64,000 nucleotides of DNA. Source: Epilithonimonas arachidiradicis. GTDB taxonomy: Bacteria; Bacteroidota; Bacteroidia; Flavobacteriales; Weeksellaceae. The stretch spans positions 682,001-746,000 of the forward strand of contig NZ_RAQH01000001.1 in the NCBI RefSeq assembly GCF_003610695.1, given 5' to 3'. Below are positions 48,166 to 57,421 of this stretch, in pieces (the stretch's first letter is position 1; every line of letters starts with the position of its first letter). Under the pieces are notes generated by a model. The model was not told the DNA's origin. It worked only from the letters and a program-made list of their open reading frames with translations, and ran no database searches. Both the position numbers and the translations under genes were made by a program.

Positions 48166-51100
48166 TTAATCCGGACAAGTTGGGGTAGAGATACAATACC
48201 ATGCGTAGCTCAAACCATTATCCATAGTAGTATATAGCTTCATACATTTGTTGGTGGTGTCATACACCATCATTCCTTCTACAAAGTTAGCAGGAGCTAT
48301 ACCCACTGGAACGTCCGGTGTAAAAGGATCATTATCCGCATCCGAGAATGCTACACGGTTTGGTACAAAAGCTTTGGTCTTAGATTCCAGAGCTATGTGT
48401 CCACCTTTACGGGTCATTGGCCAGTTATCAGCATCGTTTGTGCCAGCTCTTCCCAAAGCTGAGATACCTACCTTGGTGTCTAGCACAGTGCCTCCGGTTG
48501 TTGCTCCCGGCTTGTAACAAGCACACAGATCGTCAATCGCAACTAATACAGGCGCACCCGCCATAGTGTACGTGTTGGTAGAAGCATTGAAGAAGTAAGG
48601 CCAATAAACGCCTTCACCTACAGCCGCAGAATTATTGACAAGTGTTCCATTCAAATGGTTTCTTGTACTGTACCATACCAATGTAGAACCATCTGGTGGT
48701 GCAGCATATTGTGTCGTGTTAAGATTAACCGTAGGGATATTACAACAAATATTAGTCACCGTAATCAATTTGCTTCCAGGGCTGTAGCAATTGGTAGAAG
48801 TGTTGTAATAGTACACCCAATATTCTGTAGGAGTAGAGGTTACAGATATGTTGGTATTGCTCAACAAGCTAGTTGAAGAAGGTGTTGCTGAAGTATGCCA
48901 TTGGATCACAGAACCTGATGGTGCTGCATTGACATTAAATACTGAGTTCAAATCTCTTGGCTGCGGATCGGCTGGCGCTGTACACGTTGAACATACAGCA
49001 GCTATAACGTTAACTGGGCTGGATGCTGGTGAATAGCAATTACCTGCGGTACTGTAATAGAACGCATAATAGACTCCGGCACCTACAGCGGTAGGATTGG
49101 ATACTGGATCTGTATGGGCTGTATCTCTGAACCATACCAGGCTTGCGTTGGCAGGTATAGTTCCTGTATGCGCATTGTTTAGATTGGCTACTCCACTTGG
49201 ACAAGATGTGAACAGAGGCGAACTTACTGCAGGAGCTATGCTACCTACTGTACAAGCTGCTGTTACATTAACTTGAACAGTTGCTGATGTTGTACCACAT
49301 CCTGAACCGCTGCTTGCCACAACATAGTAGTATAAAGTGCCTAAAGCATTAGTTGGTGGTGTGTAAGTAGAGGATGTAGCTCCAATTATCAGAGTCCCTC
49401 CGGTATTACTATTGTTTGTATTGCTATACCATTGGTAAGTAGTAGCACCTGTTGCTGTAGCTGTAAGATTAGTAGGAGTACTATTAAGGGTTACAGTCTG
49501 CGTTGTCGGGCTTATCGATACAGAAGTAGGATAGGCATTAACTGTAACCGGCGTACGCGGCGATGAGGTTACAGAACCACAAGTTCCCGTTACGATCACG
49601 AAATAATATCTTGTAGCAAAAGCTGCAACAGTAGGCGGTGTGTAAGTGAATGACGTAGCACCAGTAACTGTTGTTACAGATCCGCCTGTTGCGGCATTAC
49701 TGTAATACCATTGATAACTTATTGCATTATTAGCTGTAACGCTTAATTGGGTAGCCGTACCATTCACACAAATGTTTTGCGGCGTGCTATCTGGCTGTGC
49801 AGTAATGGTTGTTGTGTCTACCGTTACATTCACAGGTTGTGATGGCGCAGAATAGCAATTGCCACCCGAGCTATAATAGAAAGCGTAATATGTTCCTGGT
49901 CCTACCGCTGTAGGATCAACTACAGCTGTAGTATGTGTTGCATCTGTAAACCACAATAAAGTACTACCTGATGGTATTGCACCTGTATGTGCTTGTGTAT
50001 TAAGGTTAACAGTACCAGAAGAACAGTTTGCCATTACAGAAGTGTTCACAGCTGGCGTTGTTCCTGCTGCGGAACAAGTCGCAAGCCCAAAGTTATTTGA
50101 ACAGCTGGTTTTATAACCGCTAAATGCTACTGCATAACCTTTCTGTGGCGATACAGGCAAAGTCTGGTAACTGTTAGCAGGCAGAGGTTCTGCAAGCTGT
50201 ACAATATAATTAACAGTTGGTATAGACTGTATTGCTACATTATCGATATAAAAGAAGTGATTGCCAGCTCCTGTTGTTCTGAAACGAATGGTCGTACCTG
50301 CAGTCACAACCGAAGCCGGGATATTATAAACCTTTTTCCCGTTTGTGTATCCTGTAGTACTATATAATGAACCGAGAGTTGTCCAAGGTCCTGTAGCGCT
50401 TGGTGCTACCTCTACTAACAGTGTTTTATATGGAAGGCCATCCAGGTTGGCAGTTCTGTAATCAAATGACAACAAGGCATTAGTAACAGGTGCACTCACA
50501 GATCTTCTGATGGCTACGGCAGTATTTCCTGTAATACGAAGCTCGCCCGTAACTATCTGGATGTTTCCTGCAGTTGCAGATGTTGTTTCACCTTCTTCTA
50601 TCCAGTTGGTAGACCATCCTGTTCCTGCACTGTAGCTGGCCGTAGCAAAATCATGGGAAGCCTGGGTAGTTGGTGTAGGTGTAGCACGATCAAAAACGTA
50701 TGCGCCGGTATTAGTGGTAGTTACAGATTCTACGGGAGTGTTCTCAGAAGTGTCTAATACACCATTACCATTAGCATCAAGATATAGATTAACCGTATGG
50801 GCAATTCCGCCTTCTCCGTTGTCGTTAGCACCATTCTTGTTGGCATCGTCAAATATTTTACCTGTCAGGATATGCTTCATCTCAGCATCAAGACAGCCTA
50901 CGTTTACAGTTACAACAGCGGTGCTGCATAATGATCTGTCAGAATTACAAACCTGGTAGTTAAAAGTATCGGTTCCAGAGAACCCAGGGTTTGGTGTATA
51001 AGTTACCGTTCCGTCCGGGTTGACTACTACTGTTCCATTTGTTGGTTGAGACACTATAGTAACAGTAGTTGGAGATACTCTTCCTACATCATTGTTCAGG

Positions 51101-54100
51101 ATATCTATAGTTACTGGGATGTTAGGATAGGTTTGAGATTGGTCGTCGTTTGCAAATATTACAAAATCTACACATTGAGGATCCAATGTAAATCCTGCAT
51201 CCAATGTAGTAGCTCCACTTACTGCAGCAACAGATGAATCCTGGCCATAAACAGCGGAGATTGGTGTCCCGTCACAAGTAAAGAAGGACATACCTCCGTT
51301 TCCTGTGCTGGTAAAAACCTTTTGTGCTTGTAGCTCCGAGAGCGTGTAGGCCGCATCATACTTCAGACCGCAAGGACTTGTCGATCCTGGCGCTGTACTT
51401 ATGACACTGCCAGTATATTTAACATATACTGTGGTACTCTTGGTAGGAGTGATCCATACCGGATTAGCAGCTCCGGCAGAAGCCATGCCTGGTGCCCAAG
51501 CTGTCGTTGTAAAGTTCGTCAGTTGTTCTCCAGGAATCATATTAAATGCCCAGTCATAAGCTAAACCATTAGCATCAGCATCTACGATTGTGACAGCTGT
51601 ATAGCTTTTCCCGTTAGCGCTCTCAAACTTATAAGCAGTGGCTTGATTCATCTCCAAAGATGTATAACCCTTGGCTGGAATTATGATGCTGCCATTGCCT
51701 CCAAGTCCATTTTTCCAATTCACTGTTATATCTTCATTTAAACTGTTTGTGAATACTGCGTATACAGGTGCAGTAGTCAAGGTTGTGTAAACAGGAGAGT
51801 AGTAGGTGCTTCCATAAAAGTTACCTGGCAGCAATGGAATATTTCTGGTTCCATAGTTATCTATCCCCCCAAAAACAAGATCTACACCCACCGGTTTGTT
51901 ACTGGTGATCACAGCTCCGGATTTTATATCATTTGACTTGTTTGTATCTCTGGTTTTATTACCTGGGGGTGGGCCAGCTGTTCCTTCATAGAACCATACC
52001 ATTCCTTCTGCAAGTGTTGGCGATGTAACATCTACCACGCCATCTCCATTATAATCCAGTTGTACTATAGTACCGTTCTCTGACGCTCTTACAAATAGAG
52101 AAGTATAGTCGAAAACTGTAGTCGCAATATTAGGATTTAATAGAGAGCTAATATTCTCTCCAAAAGGAACTACGAACAATCGCCCGAATTTGTTGGTATC
52201 GATCACATTACCTTTGGTATTTTGTACAGCAAAAGTGGCATCACTACCTGTAACTTTGGTGAGGGTCAGTAGTTTGGTAGAATATATTTTGTCTCTACCA
52301 TCATATTGTATTGTGGTTTCGGTAGGGGTTCTGCCATCTCCTGTTCTGTAGGGATTGTTATTATCTAATGTAATGATAGCCCCTTCCGGAAAAATATCTG
52401 TCGGATATCCGGGAGCAACACCGTTGGAGGTGTTTCCGTCTCCCCAGATTTCCGTAGTAGTTTGTGTACGCGTTCCTGCTGTAGGCTCATAACCATCTTC
52501 CCAATGGTCATAATAAATAAGTGTGTTAGAGTAATTGGCTCTGATACCAATAATCCTTCTGGCATTGGTAGTATTATTACTTACTGCATCACTTCCCGCA
52601 CTCATTAGTGCTTTTTTCAGTTCCGCATTTTCCGGGAAAGGCAGATAAAACGTTTTAGGTAAGCCGGCGGTACTACATACGTCAGTCAGGTTGGCCTCAA
52701 TAGTAACTGTTACCGTAGCCTGACTGCATGCGCCTGAAGGACCAGTACATACCCTATAGACAAATGTATCCGTTCCTGCAAAATCACCATTAGGTAAATA
52801 GGTCACTATTCCTCCTGCACCAATCTGTACACTACCGTTTGCAGGTTGTGTTGCAATGGTTAATGTAGTAGGATCAGGGCTGCAAAGGTCATTGGTTAAA
52901 ACATTGATCACTAATGGTGTAGCAGACGGTCCCGTAGCAGCATCTGCTACTGCTTGGATTGCTGCTGTGCTTACTGTGAAAGTAGAAGAGGCTGTTGTAC
53001 TACATCCGCTTGCTATTGCAGTTATCGTTGAGGTTCCGATCCAGTTGGCGGCATAGGTTACCTCACCTGTTGCAGGGTTGATGGTTGGCTGCGTTCCTGT
53101 ACCGGTATTTGTAATAGTGTATGTTATACTGTCTGCGTTGGTAGATGTAGCGGTATAAGTTACCGTGTCTGCTCCTGTACATCTTTGAGTTGACAAAGAG
53201 CTATTAAATACCGGAGTAGCAGGCGCAGGAGCTACAGTTACTGTAAACGTTGCTGTTCCTGGTGTACCGCAACCGCCATTATCAGTTGCTGTTATAACAG
53301 CAGTCCCTGACCAGGACGCATTATACGTAACAGCACCCGTGGCACTATCGATCGTTCCTGCTGCAGCAGGTGTAAGGCTATAAGAAACACTTCCTCCGGA
53401 AGACGTAGCTGTGTAGGTTACCGTTCCAGCACCTTGACATCTATTGGTTGGTAAACCTGTATTAAACACAGGTGTTCCAGCTGTTGTAATGGCATTAGCT
53501 CCACATACATTAACAGGGGCAGTGGTATAATAATAAGGTACTCTTGTTGCATTGACAGTATTAGAACCATCTCCTGCATTGCCATAATATTGATTTCCTG
53601 CAAAGCCAAAATTCTGTGTACAGGCTTTGATAACAATAGTAAAGTTGGCACCAGATTCTATTGCCAGCATTCGATCTGTGTTAGGGCTTCCCGGATCAAT
53701 ACCTACATTCGGGGCGCTACTGATACCAGTCGAACGTAGCTTACCTTGATAATTGGTTCCCCAGTTATATACCTGCCCGGTTGTTGTAAGAACATTGATT
53801 GCCTGATAAGAATCATAATGTTCTGAAGGGGAAATCCAACGAATATTATTCATCGCAGCACCCGATGCGGAAGTGTATTTGGGTTGTATCCATGATGTTC
53901 GGGTGGCGGTTGTCCAATCCCCTAGTTGTCTGTTTGCATTATCTCCCATAGCATAAAGATTGCCATCAGTATATAATACATAATAACTACCAATAAAGCT
54001 TGTCATTCCTATCATTTTGATAACGCCTGCAGGGTTAGGCAAAGTCATTTTGGTTGCCCTGTTTCTGGTCGCATAGGCTGTACCATCACCCAAATAAGTG

Positions 54101-54933
54101 TAGCTTCCCCAAGTCCATAGTGTACCATCACCAAGCAAGGCAATAAGATTGTTTGGTCCACCTCTTAGGGCTGCCACATTGTTCAAAGTAGGATTGCCAG
54201 ACTCTGCGGTAGTTACGCGGTTCCAGGTATGGTTTGCGGTCGACAAACCAACACCTGCTACGCTGGCAGTTTGTGTTAATACCCATGCTTCCCCGTTACA
54301 AGTCAGCAATGCCAATGTATCGGAAGTACCAAATAAACTCTTAACGTTTCCTGGCTCCACCCCTTGTGGTAGACCATAAGTATTACTCCCTGCTATGGTC
54401 ACTGGCCCCATAGAGGCAGTTGATTTTACAGTGGTAGATAGCATGGAACCAGTATTACCCCAGGCATATAAACCTTGTGTTGTTAGTACAACGGCCTGGT
54501 TACCTCCAATAGCAGCTTTTAAAACTGTACCTTGCAGACCGGGAAAGTTAGTGCTATTAATTATTAAAGGACTGAGTACATTACTGAAACCATCGCTGGC
54601 CATACCATAGCCAAATACTTTGAATGTACCATCAGATTCCTTAATGATTGTATTATTATTGCCAGAAATTATATTATCATACTCAATACTAGCAGCGTCA
54701 TTATTAGAGTTAAGCCCATAATTACTGTTACATCCCGTGACACACTGTGCTTGGGCATACGGAATACCAGCAAAAAGCATCATCGAGAATAATAGCAATT
54801 GTAATTTCGGGATATCACGATCTTTGCGATGAAACCATCGGAATAATTCAAGCGCCAGAAAAAAGAGATTCTCCAACCCTTTATTTGTGCTTTTTAAATG
54901 TTTTATCATCATAGTGTTATTGTTTGTCATCAT
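48166..54933 (-). CDS. Giant secreted multidomain protein (2255 aa) with RCC1-like head
   Basis: A long N-terminal extension precedes the signal segment (LQLLLFSMMLFAGIPYAQAQ). An RCC1-like propeller at about 80-460 shows LYAWGNTG, LWTWGSYTYLGDGT, LYAMGDNANRQLGDWT and VYNWGTNYQGKL. Then come Ig-like and cadherin-like domains (VTIDILNNDVGRVSPTTVTI) and a large middle region. An SdrD-B-like domain follows (TGKIFDDANKNGANDNGEGG), then paired Ig modules like those of the 1980-residue protein. Four degenerate units resembling LLWFTDATHT...YYAFYY...NCYS come next. The end is the ~120-residue Cys-bounded domain CACYKPGAT... to CPD. It is the first gene of the minus-strand locus and probably a surface adhesin. 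No T9SS CTD is seen. Confidence 0.85.
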   Translation of the reverse strand: MMTNNNTMMIKHLKSTNKGLENLFFLALELFRWFHRKDRDIPKLQLLLFSMMLFAGIPYAQAQCVTGCNSNYGLNSNNDAASIEYDNIISGNNNTIIKESDGTFKVFGYGMASDGFSNVLSPLIINSTNFPGLQGTVLKAAIGGNQAVVLTTQGLYAWGNTGSMLSTTVKSTASMGPVTIAGSNTYGLPQGVEPGNVKSLFGTSDTLALLTCNGEAWVLTQTASVAGVGLSTANHTWNRVTTAESGNPTLNNVAALRGGPNNLIALLGDGTLWTWGSYTYLGDGTAYATRNRATKMTLPNPAGVIKMIGMTSFIGSYYVLYTDGNLYAMGDNANRQLGDWTTATRTSWIQPKYTSASGAAMNNIRWISPSEHYDSYQAINVLTTTGQVYNWGTNYQGKLRSTGISSAPNVGIDPGSPNTDRMLAIESGANFTIVIKACTQNFGFAGNQYYGNAGDGSNTVNATRVPYYYTTAPVNVCGANAITTAGTPVFNTGLPTNRCQGAGTVTYTATSSGGSVSYSLTPAAAGTIDSATGAVTYNASWSGTAVITATDNGGCGTPGTATFTVTVAPAPATPVFNSSLSTQRCTGADTVTYTATSTNADSITYTITNTGTGTQPTINPATGEVTYAANWIGTSTITAIASGCSTTASSTFTVSTAAIQAVADAATGPSATPLVINVLTNDLCSPDPTTLTIATQPANGSVQIGAGGIVTYLPNGDFAGTDTFVYRVCTGPSGACSQATVTVTIEANLTDVCSTAGLPKTFYLPFPENAELKKALMSAGSDAVSNNTTNARRIIGIRANYSNTLIYYDHWEDGYEPTAGTRTQTTTEIWGDGNTSNGVAPGYPTDIFPEGAIITLDNNNPYRTGDGRTPTETTIQYDGRDKIYSTKLLTLTKVTGSDATFAVQNTKGNVIDTNKFGRLFVVPFGENISSLLNPNIATTVFDYTSLFVRASENGTIVQLDYNGDGVVDVTSPTLAEGMVWFYEGTAGPPPGNKTRDTNKSNDIKSGAVITSNKPVGVDLVFGGIDNYGTRNIPLLPGNFYGSTYYSPVYTTLTTAPVYAVFTNSLNEDITVNWKNGLGGNGSIIIPAKGYTSLEMNQATAYKFESANGKSYTAVTIVDADANGLAYDWAFNMIPGEQLTNFTTTAWAPGMASAGAANPVWITPTKSTTVYVKYTGSVISTAPGSTSPCGLKYDAAYTLSELQAQKVFTSTGNGGMSFFTCDGTPISAVYGQDSSVAAVSGATTLDAGFTLDPQCVDFVIFANDDQSQTYPNIPVTIDILNNDVGRVSPTTVTIVSQPTNGTVVVNPDGTVTYTPNPGFSGTDTFNYQVCNSDRSLCSTAVVTVNVGCLDAEMKHILTGKIFDDANKNGANDNGEGGIAHTVNLYLDANGNGVLDTSENTPVESVTTTNTGAYVFDRATPTPTTQASHDFATASYSAGTGWSTNWIEEGETTSATAGNIQIVTGELRITGNTAVAIRRSVSAPVTNALLSFDYRTANLDGLPYKTLLVEVAPSATGPWTTLGSLYSTTGYTNGKKVYNIPASVVTAGTTIRFRTTGAGNHFFYIDNVAIQSIPTVNYIVQLAEPLPANSYQTLPVSPQKGYAVAFSGYKTSCSNNFGLATCSAAGTTPAVNTSVMANCSSGTVNLNTQAHTGAIPSGSTLLWFTDATHTTAVVDPTAVGPGTYYAFYYSSGGNCYSAPSQPVNVTVDTTTITAQPDSTPQNICVNGTATQLSVTANNAISYQWYYSNAATGGSVTTVTGATSFTYTPPTVAAFATRYYFVIVTGTCGSVTSSPRTPVTVNAYPTSVSISPTTQTVTLNSTPTNLTATATGATTYQWYSNTNNSNTGGTLIIGATSSTYTPPTNALGTLYYYVVASSGSGCGTTSATVQVNVTAACTVGSIAPAVSSPLFTSCPSGVANLNNAHTGTIPANASLVWFRDTAHTDPVSNPTAVGAGVYYAFYYSTAGNCYSPASSPVNVIAAVCSTCTAPADPQPRDLNSVFNVNAAPSGSVIQWHTSATPSSTSLLSNTNISVTSTPTEYWVYYYNTSTNCYSPGSKLITVTNICCNIPTVNLNTTQYAAPPDGSTLVWYSTRNHLNGTLVNNSAAVGEGVYWPYFFNASTNTYTMAGAPVLVAIDDLCACYKPGATTGGTVLDTKVGISALGRAGTNDADNWPMTRKGGHIALESKTKAFVPNRVAFSDADNDPFTPDVPVGIAPANFVEGMMVYDTTNKCMKLYTTMDNGLSYAWYCISTPTCPD

Positions 54934-55473
54934 TTATTGTAGATATTACCACCTTTAATTATTATACTTAATGTAAAATAATTTAGATTTTGCAATAATG
55001 GAGGGATAGAAATCCCCCCAAAAAATAGTCGTAGGATTTATCTCATTCCGATAGAATAAGATATTGGCAATTAAGCAGTCTTAGAGATGCCGCTTGAATA
55101 AATTTTCGAAGAAAAAATAGTGATTAATCATTTGCGTGTGTTTTTTGTGTTTTTTATTACTAATGATTTTAACAATTTTCGATATTGTTAAACAAAAGCG
55201 TACAAAGAAACTTAGATTATAGAAATCTATATAACTTGTAGTGTGTTTTTTTCTGGAAATTCTAACTGCAGAATAGCTGTAGATAAGGCTTTTATTATCA
55301 TTTGTGTTTGTTTTTTGTTGTGTTTTTATGTAAATCTATTAAATAACTTGATTTTATAAAATGATTTATTCAATGCAAAGATAAATATATCTACGGATTG
55401 GACAATACTTTTTTTAATAAAAAATATTTTTTTTATCAGTTTATTGTTTGACTATTAAACGAGTAGGCATTTT
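54934..55473. other. Long 5' leader region upstream of the giant-protein genes
   Basis: 540 bp without a gene, between the 2255-residue gene and the AraC-type gene, both on the minus strand. It holds the promoter described at 55376-55405 and therefore a leader of about 440 nt. A hairpin lies at about 55166-55191 (TTTAACAAT...ATTGTTAAA). A GGGAT/ATCCC hairpin lies near 55000. No small gene is supported. Confidence 0.5.
55376..55405 (-). promoter_or_regulatory. Putative promoter of the giant-protein operon
   Basis: On the minus strand TTG, exactly 19 nt, then TATCTTTG: a very good match to the Bacteroidetes sigma-A consensus. It reads towards the 2255-residue gene, about 440 nt away. Confidence 0.6.
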
Positions 55474-56439
55474 TTATGTCTGATTATCGGAGTTATTTTC
55501 TTTTTTGAGATGAGCAATGAAGTAGGATGGCGATATGCCTGTTTCTTTTTTGAATGCTAAGACGAATTCTTCTCGGGATGAGAAACCGCATTCTTTTGCC
55601 AGTGAGCTGATCTTGTATTCTCTGTAGACAGAATTTTTATAGATCATTTCTGTGATGTAAGCGATGCGTAATCCATTGATGTAATCCACAAATCTTTTGT
55701 CCTTATGCAGCTCCAATATTTCAGAAAGGTATATTTTGTTGGTATCGACATCATTTGCCAATTCTGATAAGCTGATATCTGATCTAAGATATTTTTGTGT
55801 TTTTTCAAATTGTGCAAGCCCTGACAATACTTGGCTTACCGTTTCTTCAGGAATGAGCATTGGTTTAGAGTGATCATCAGAATCTTTTGTTTCTTCCTTG
55901 TAATTATCATCGGTAGATTCTGTTGGGTAATTTTTAGTATCCTCTGCTGTTGACTTATTTTTTCTAAAGAAAAATATTAATAATATAATAGGCAGGGTAA
56001 TACTTAGAAATAATAAAAATGGTAGGAAGTATTCTTTTGGATAACCGTTGTGAGTTTTTAGATCTGCGTCACTATTGGTTGTCAGTCCGGGCTGATCTTT
56101 GGATTCAGAGAATATAATTTGATAATTGGAGCTTAACCCTTTTTCAAGTCTGCTTTTATTGATCGCCTTCAAAAGATTCTTATTGGCCAGGATTTGTTTT
56201 GATTTTTCCTGATCAACAACCGTAACAAAAACATGCGTTTCTGTAATGATAAGCAAGGTATCTTTTTTAAGGATAGGTTTTACATGATTGTTATTTCCGG
56301 CTCCGGAAGATTTCGGATGTTCTTTGTCCGAATTTAGATACGGAGTGGCTTCGAGAGCGCCGAAAGTAAAGAGTAGAATAATGCTGAACAAGACTTTCCT
56401 GTCTAAAAGATTCAAGATCTTATTTCCCATTTTCTCCAA
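55474..56439 (-). CDS. Membrane-anchored AraC-type regulator (321 aa)
   Basis: The N-terminal hydrophobic segment (VLFSIILLFTFGALEATPYL) is followed by a polar domain of about 95 residues, probably periplasmic. A helix at about 136-158 (YFLPFLLFLSITLPIILLIFFF) and a charged linker come next. The C-terminal AraC-type double helix-turn-helix is at about 220-315 (SELANDVDTNKIYLSEILEL, SSLAKECGFSSREEFVLAFK). It probably senses an envelope signal and binds DNA from the membrane. It is a paralogue of the divergent 56663-57367 gene. It lies upstream of the giant-protein genes on the same strand, so it is the best candidate for their regulator. Confidence 0.85.
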   Translation of the reverse strand: MEKMGNKILNLLDRKVLFSIILLFTFGALEATPYLNSDKEHPKSSGAGNNNHVKPILKKDTLLIITETHVFVTVVDQEKSKQILANKNLLKAINKSRLEKGLSSNYQIIFSESKDQPGLTTNSDADLKTHNGYPKEYFLPFLLFLSITLPIILLIFFFRKNKSTAEDTKNYPTESTDDNYKEETKDSDDHSKPMLIPEETVSQVLSGLAQFEKTQKYLRSDISLSELANDVDTNKIYLSEILELHKDKRFVDYINGLRIAYITEMIYKNSVYREYKISSLAKECGFSSREEFVLAFKKETGISPSYFIAHLKKENNSDNQT

Positions 56440-56647
56440 CCTACTTGTGTTTTTTTTTCAATATTATTGTAACAAAACGGATGTCACAATTGTATTATAG
56501 AATGATTACGGAAATAATGCTGTTATAAAACGAACACTGATTTATAGTTTGTACAAGTAAAGGATATTGATTATCAATGGTATATGTAAGGAGTAATTAT
56601 TGTAAGAAATAAAGTAATGTTTTGAATGCTTTTTTTTTCAGATTTCA

Positions 56648-56655
56648 TATTTTTG
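56648..56655 (+). promoter_or_regulatory. Putative -7 element of the 234-residue regulator gene
   Basis: TATTTTTG, 7 nt before the ATG at 56663; the transcript would be nearly leaderless. The upstream TTTG at 56621-56624 is a little far for a -33 element. Confidence 0.4.
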
Positions 56656-56662
56656 TATTGTT

Positions 56663-57367
56663 ATGGATCTGAAAAAAGTGCTTTTCTTAATTTATTTTCT
56701 TACAACGCCATTTTCTCTAGGAGGGCAAACTGTTATTTCAGAGTTTGGTGAGGCGGATGAAAATTCAGAGAAAACGATGATGATCGCTTTTGTTGCGATT
56801 GTAATTTTTTTAGCCCTAATATTATTGATACTGATCATAAAACGAAATAAAAAAAATACAGCGAATTATAATAAGCTTATTGAACGGCTAAAAACTAATG
56901 AAGCGAATTCGGATTCAGACATTAAAATGGACTTTGCTGATGATGAAGATCACGCAGAAAGTAAAAGCCAGGATCAGTCAAAAATTGTTAACATATCTAC
57001 AGATACGGAGAAGAAGCTTCTGAAAAAGCTTGCTGTTTTCGAAGAATCAGAAAGATTTTTGAGAAAAGATATCAGCCTGACTTCTATGTCACATTCAAAG
57101 GGGACTAATCCGAAATATCTGTCAAAAATTATCCGTACCCATAAGAATAACAATTTCAGCGGTTATATTAATAGCTTAAGAATTAATTACATTGTTCAGA
57201 AGCTATATAATGACCCAAAATACAGAGAGTATAAAATCAGTTACCTGGCTGATGAATGTGGTTATACGTCTTCTCAGGTTTTTGTTATTGCTTTCAAAAA
57301 AGAAACAGGGTTTACACCTTCTTATTTTATAGAGCAAATCAAATTGGAACAAATAGTATATAAATAA
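56663..57367 (+). CDS. Membrane-anchored AraC-type regulator (234 aa)
   Basis: The N-terminal hydrophobic segment is MDLKKVLFLIYFLTTPFSLG. Only a short polar stretch (about 25 residues) precedes the helix at about 38-60 (MMIAFVAIVIFLALILLILI). A charged linker leads to the AraC-type helix-turn-helix at about 130-230 (MSHSKGTNPKYLSKIIRT, SYLADECGYTSSQVFVIAF). Its C-terminal domain closely matches that of the divergent 321-residue regulator (YREYKIS..LA.ECG, FKKETG.PSYFI). With almost no periplasmic part it may act as a partner or modulator of the longer one. Confidence 0.85.
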   Translation: MDLKKVLFLIYFLTTPFSLGGQTVISEFGEADENSEKTMMIAFVAIVIFLALILLILIIKRNKKNTANYNKLIERLKTNEANSDSDIKMDFADDEDHAESKSQDQSKIVNISTDTEKKLLKKLAVFEESERFLRKDISLTSMSHSKGTNPKYLSKIIRTHKNNNFSGYINSLRINYIVQKLYNDPKYREYKISYLADECGYTSSQVFVIAFKKETGFTPSYFIEQIKLEQIVYK

Positions 57368-57388
57368 AGCTCAGCGTGAACTGAGCTT
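57367..57388. terminator. Hairpin after the 234-residue regulator gene
   Basis: AAGCTCAG-cgtgaa-CTGAGCTT, right at the stop codon, without a clear T run on the plus strand. It could be a terminator shared with the convergent metallopeptidase gene. Confidence 0.5.
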
Positions 57389-57421
57389 GAAGTTTATTGT
57401 GTAATGGTTTGTAGCTTGTAC

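Noticed and set aside
37673-54933. Type IX secretion C-terminal domains on the giant proteins
   Set aside because: The ends show none of the usual CTD motifs (such as the LYPNP-type start); the export route remains open.
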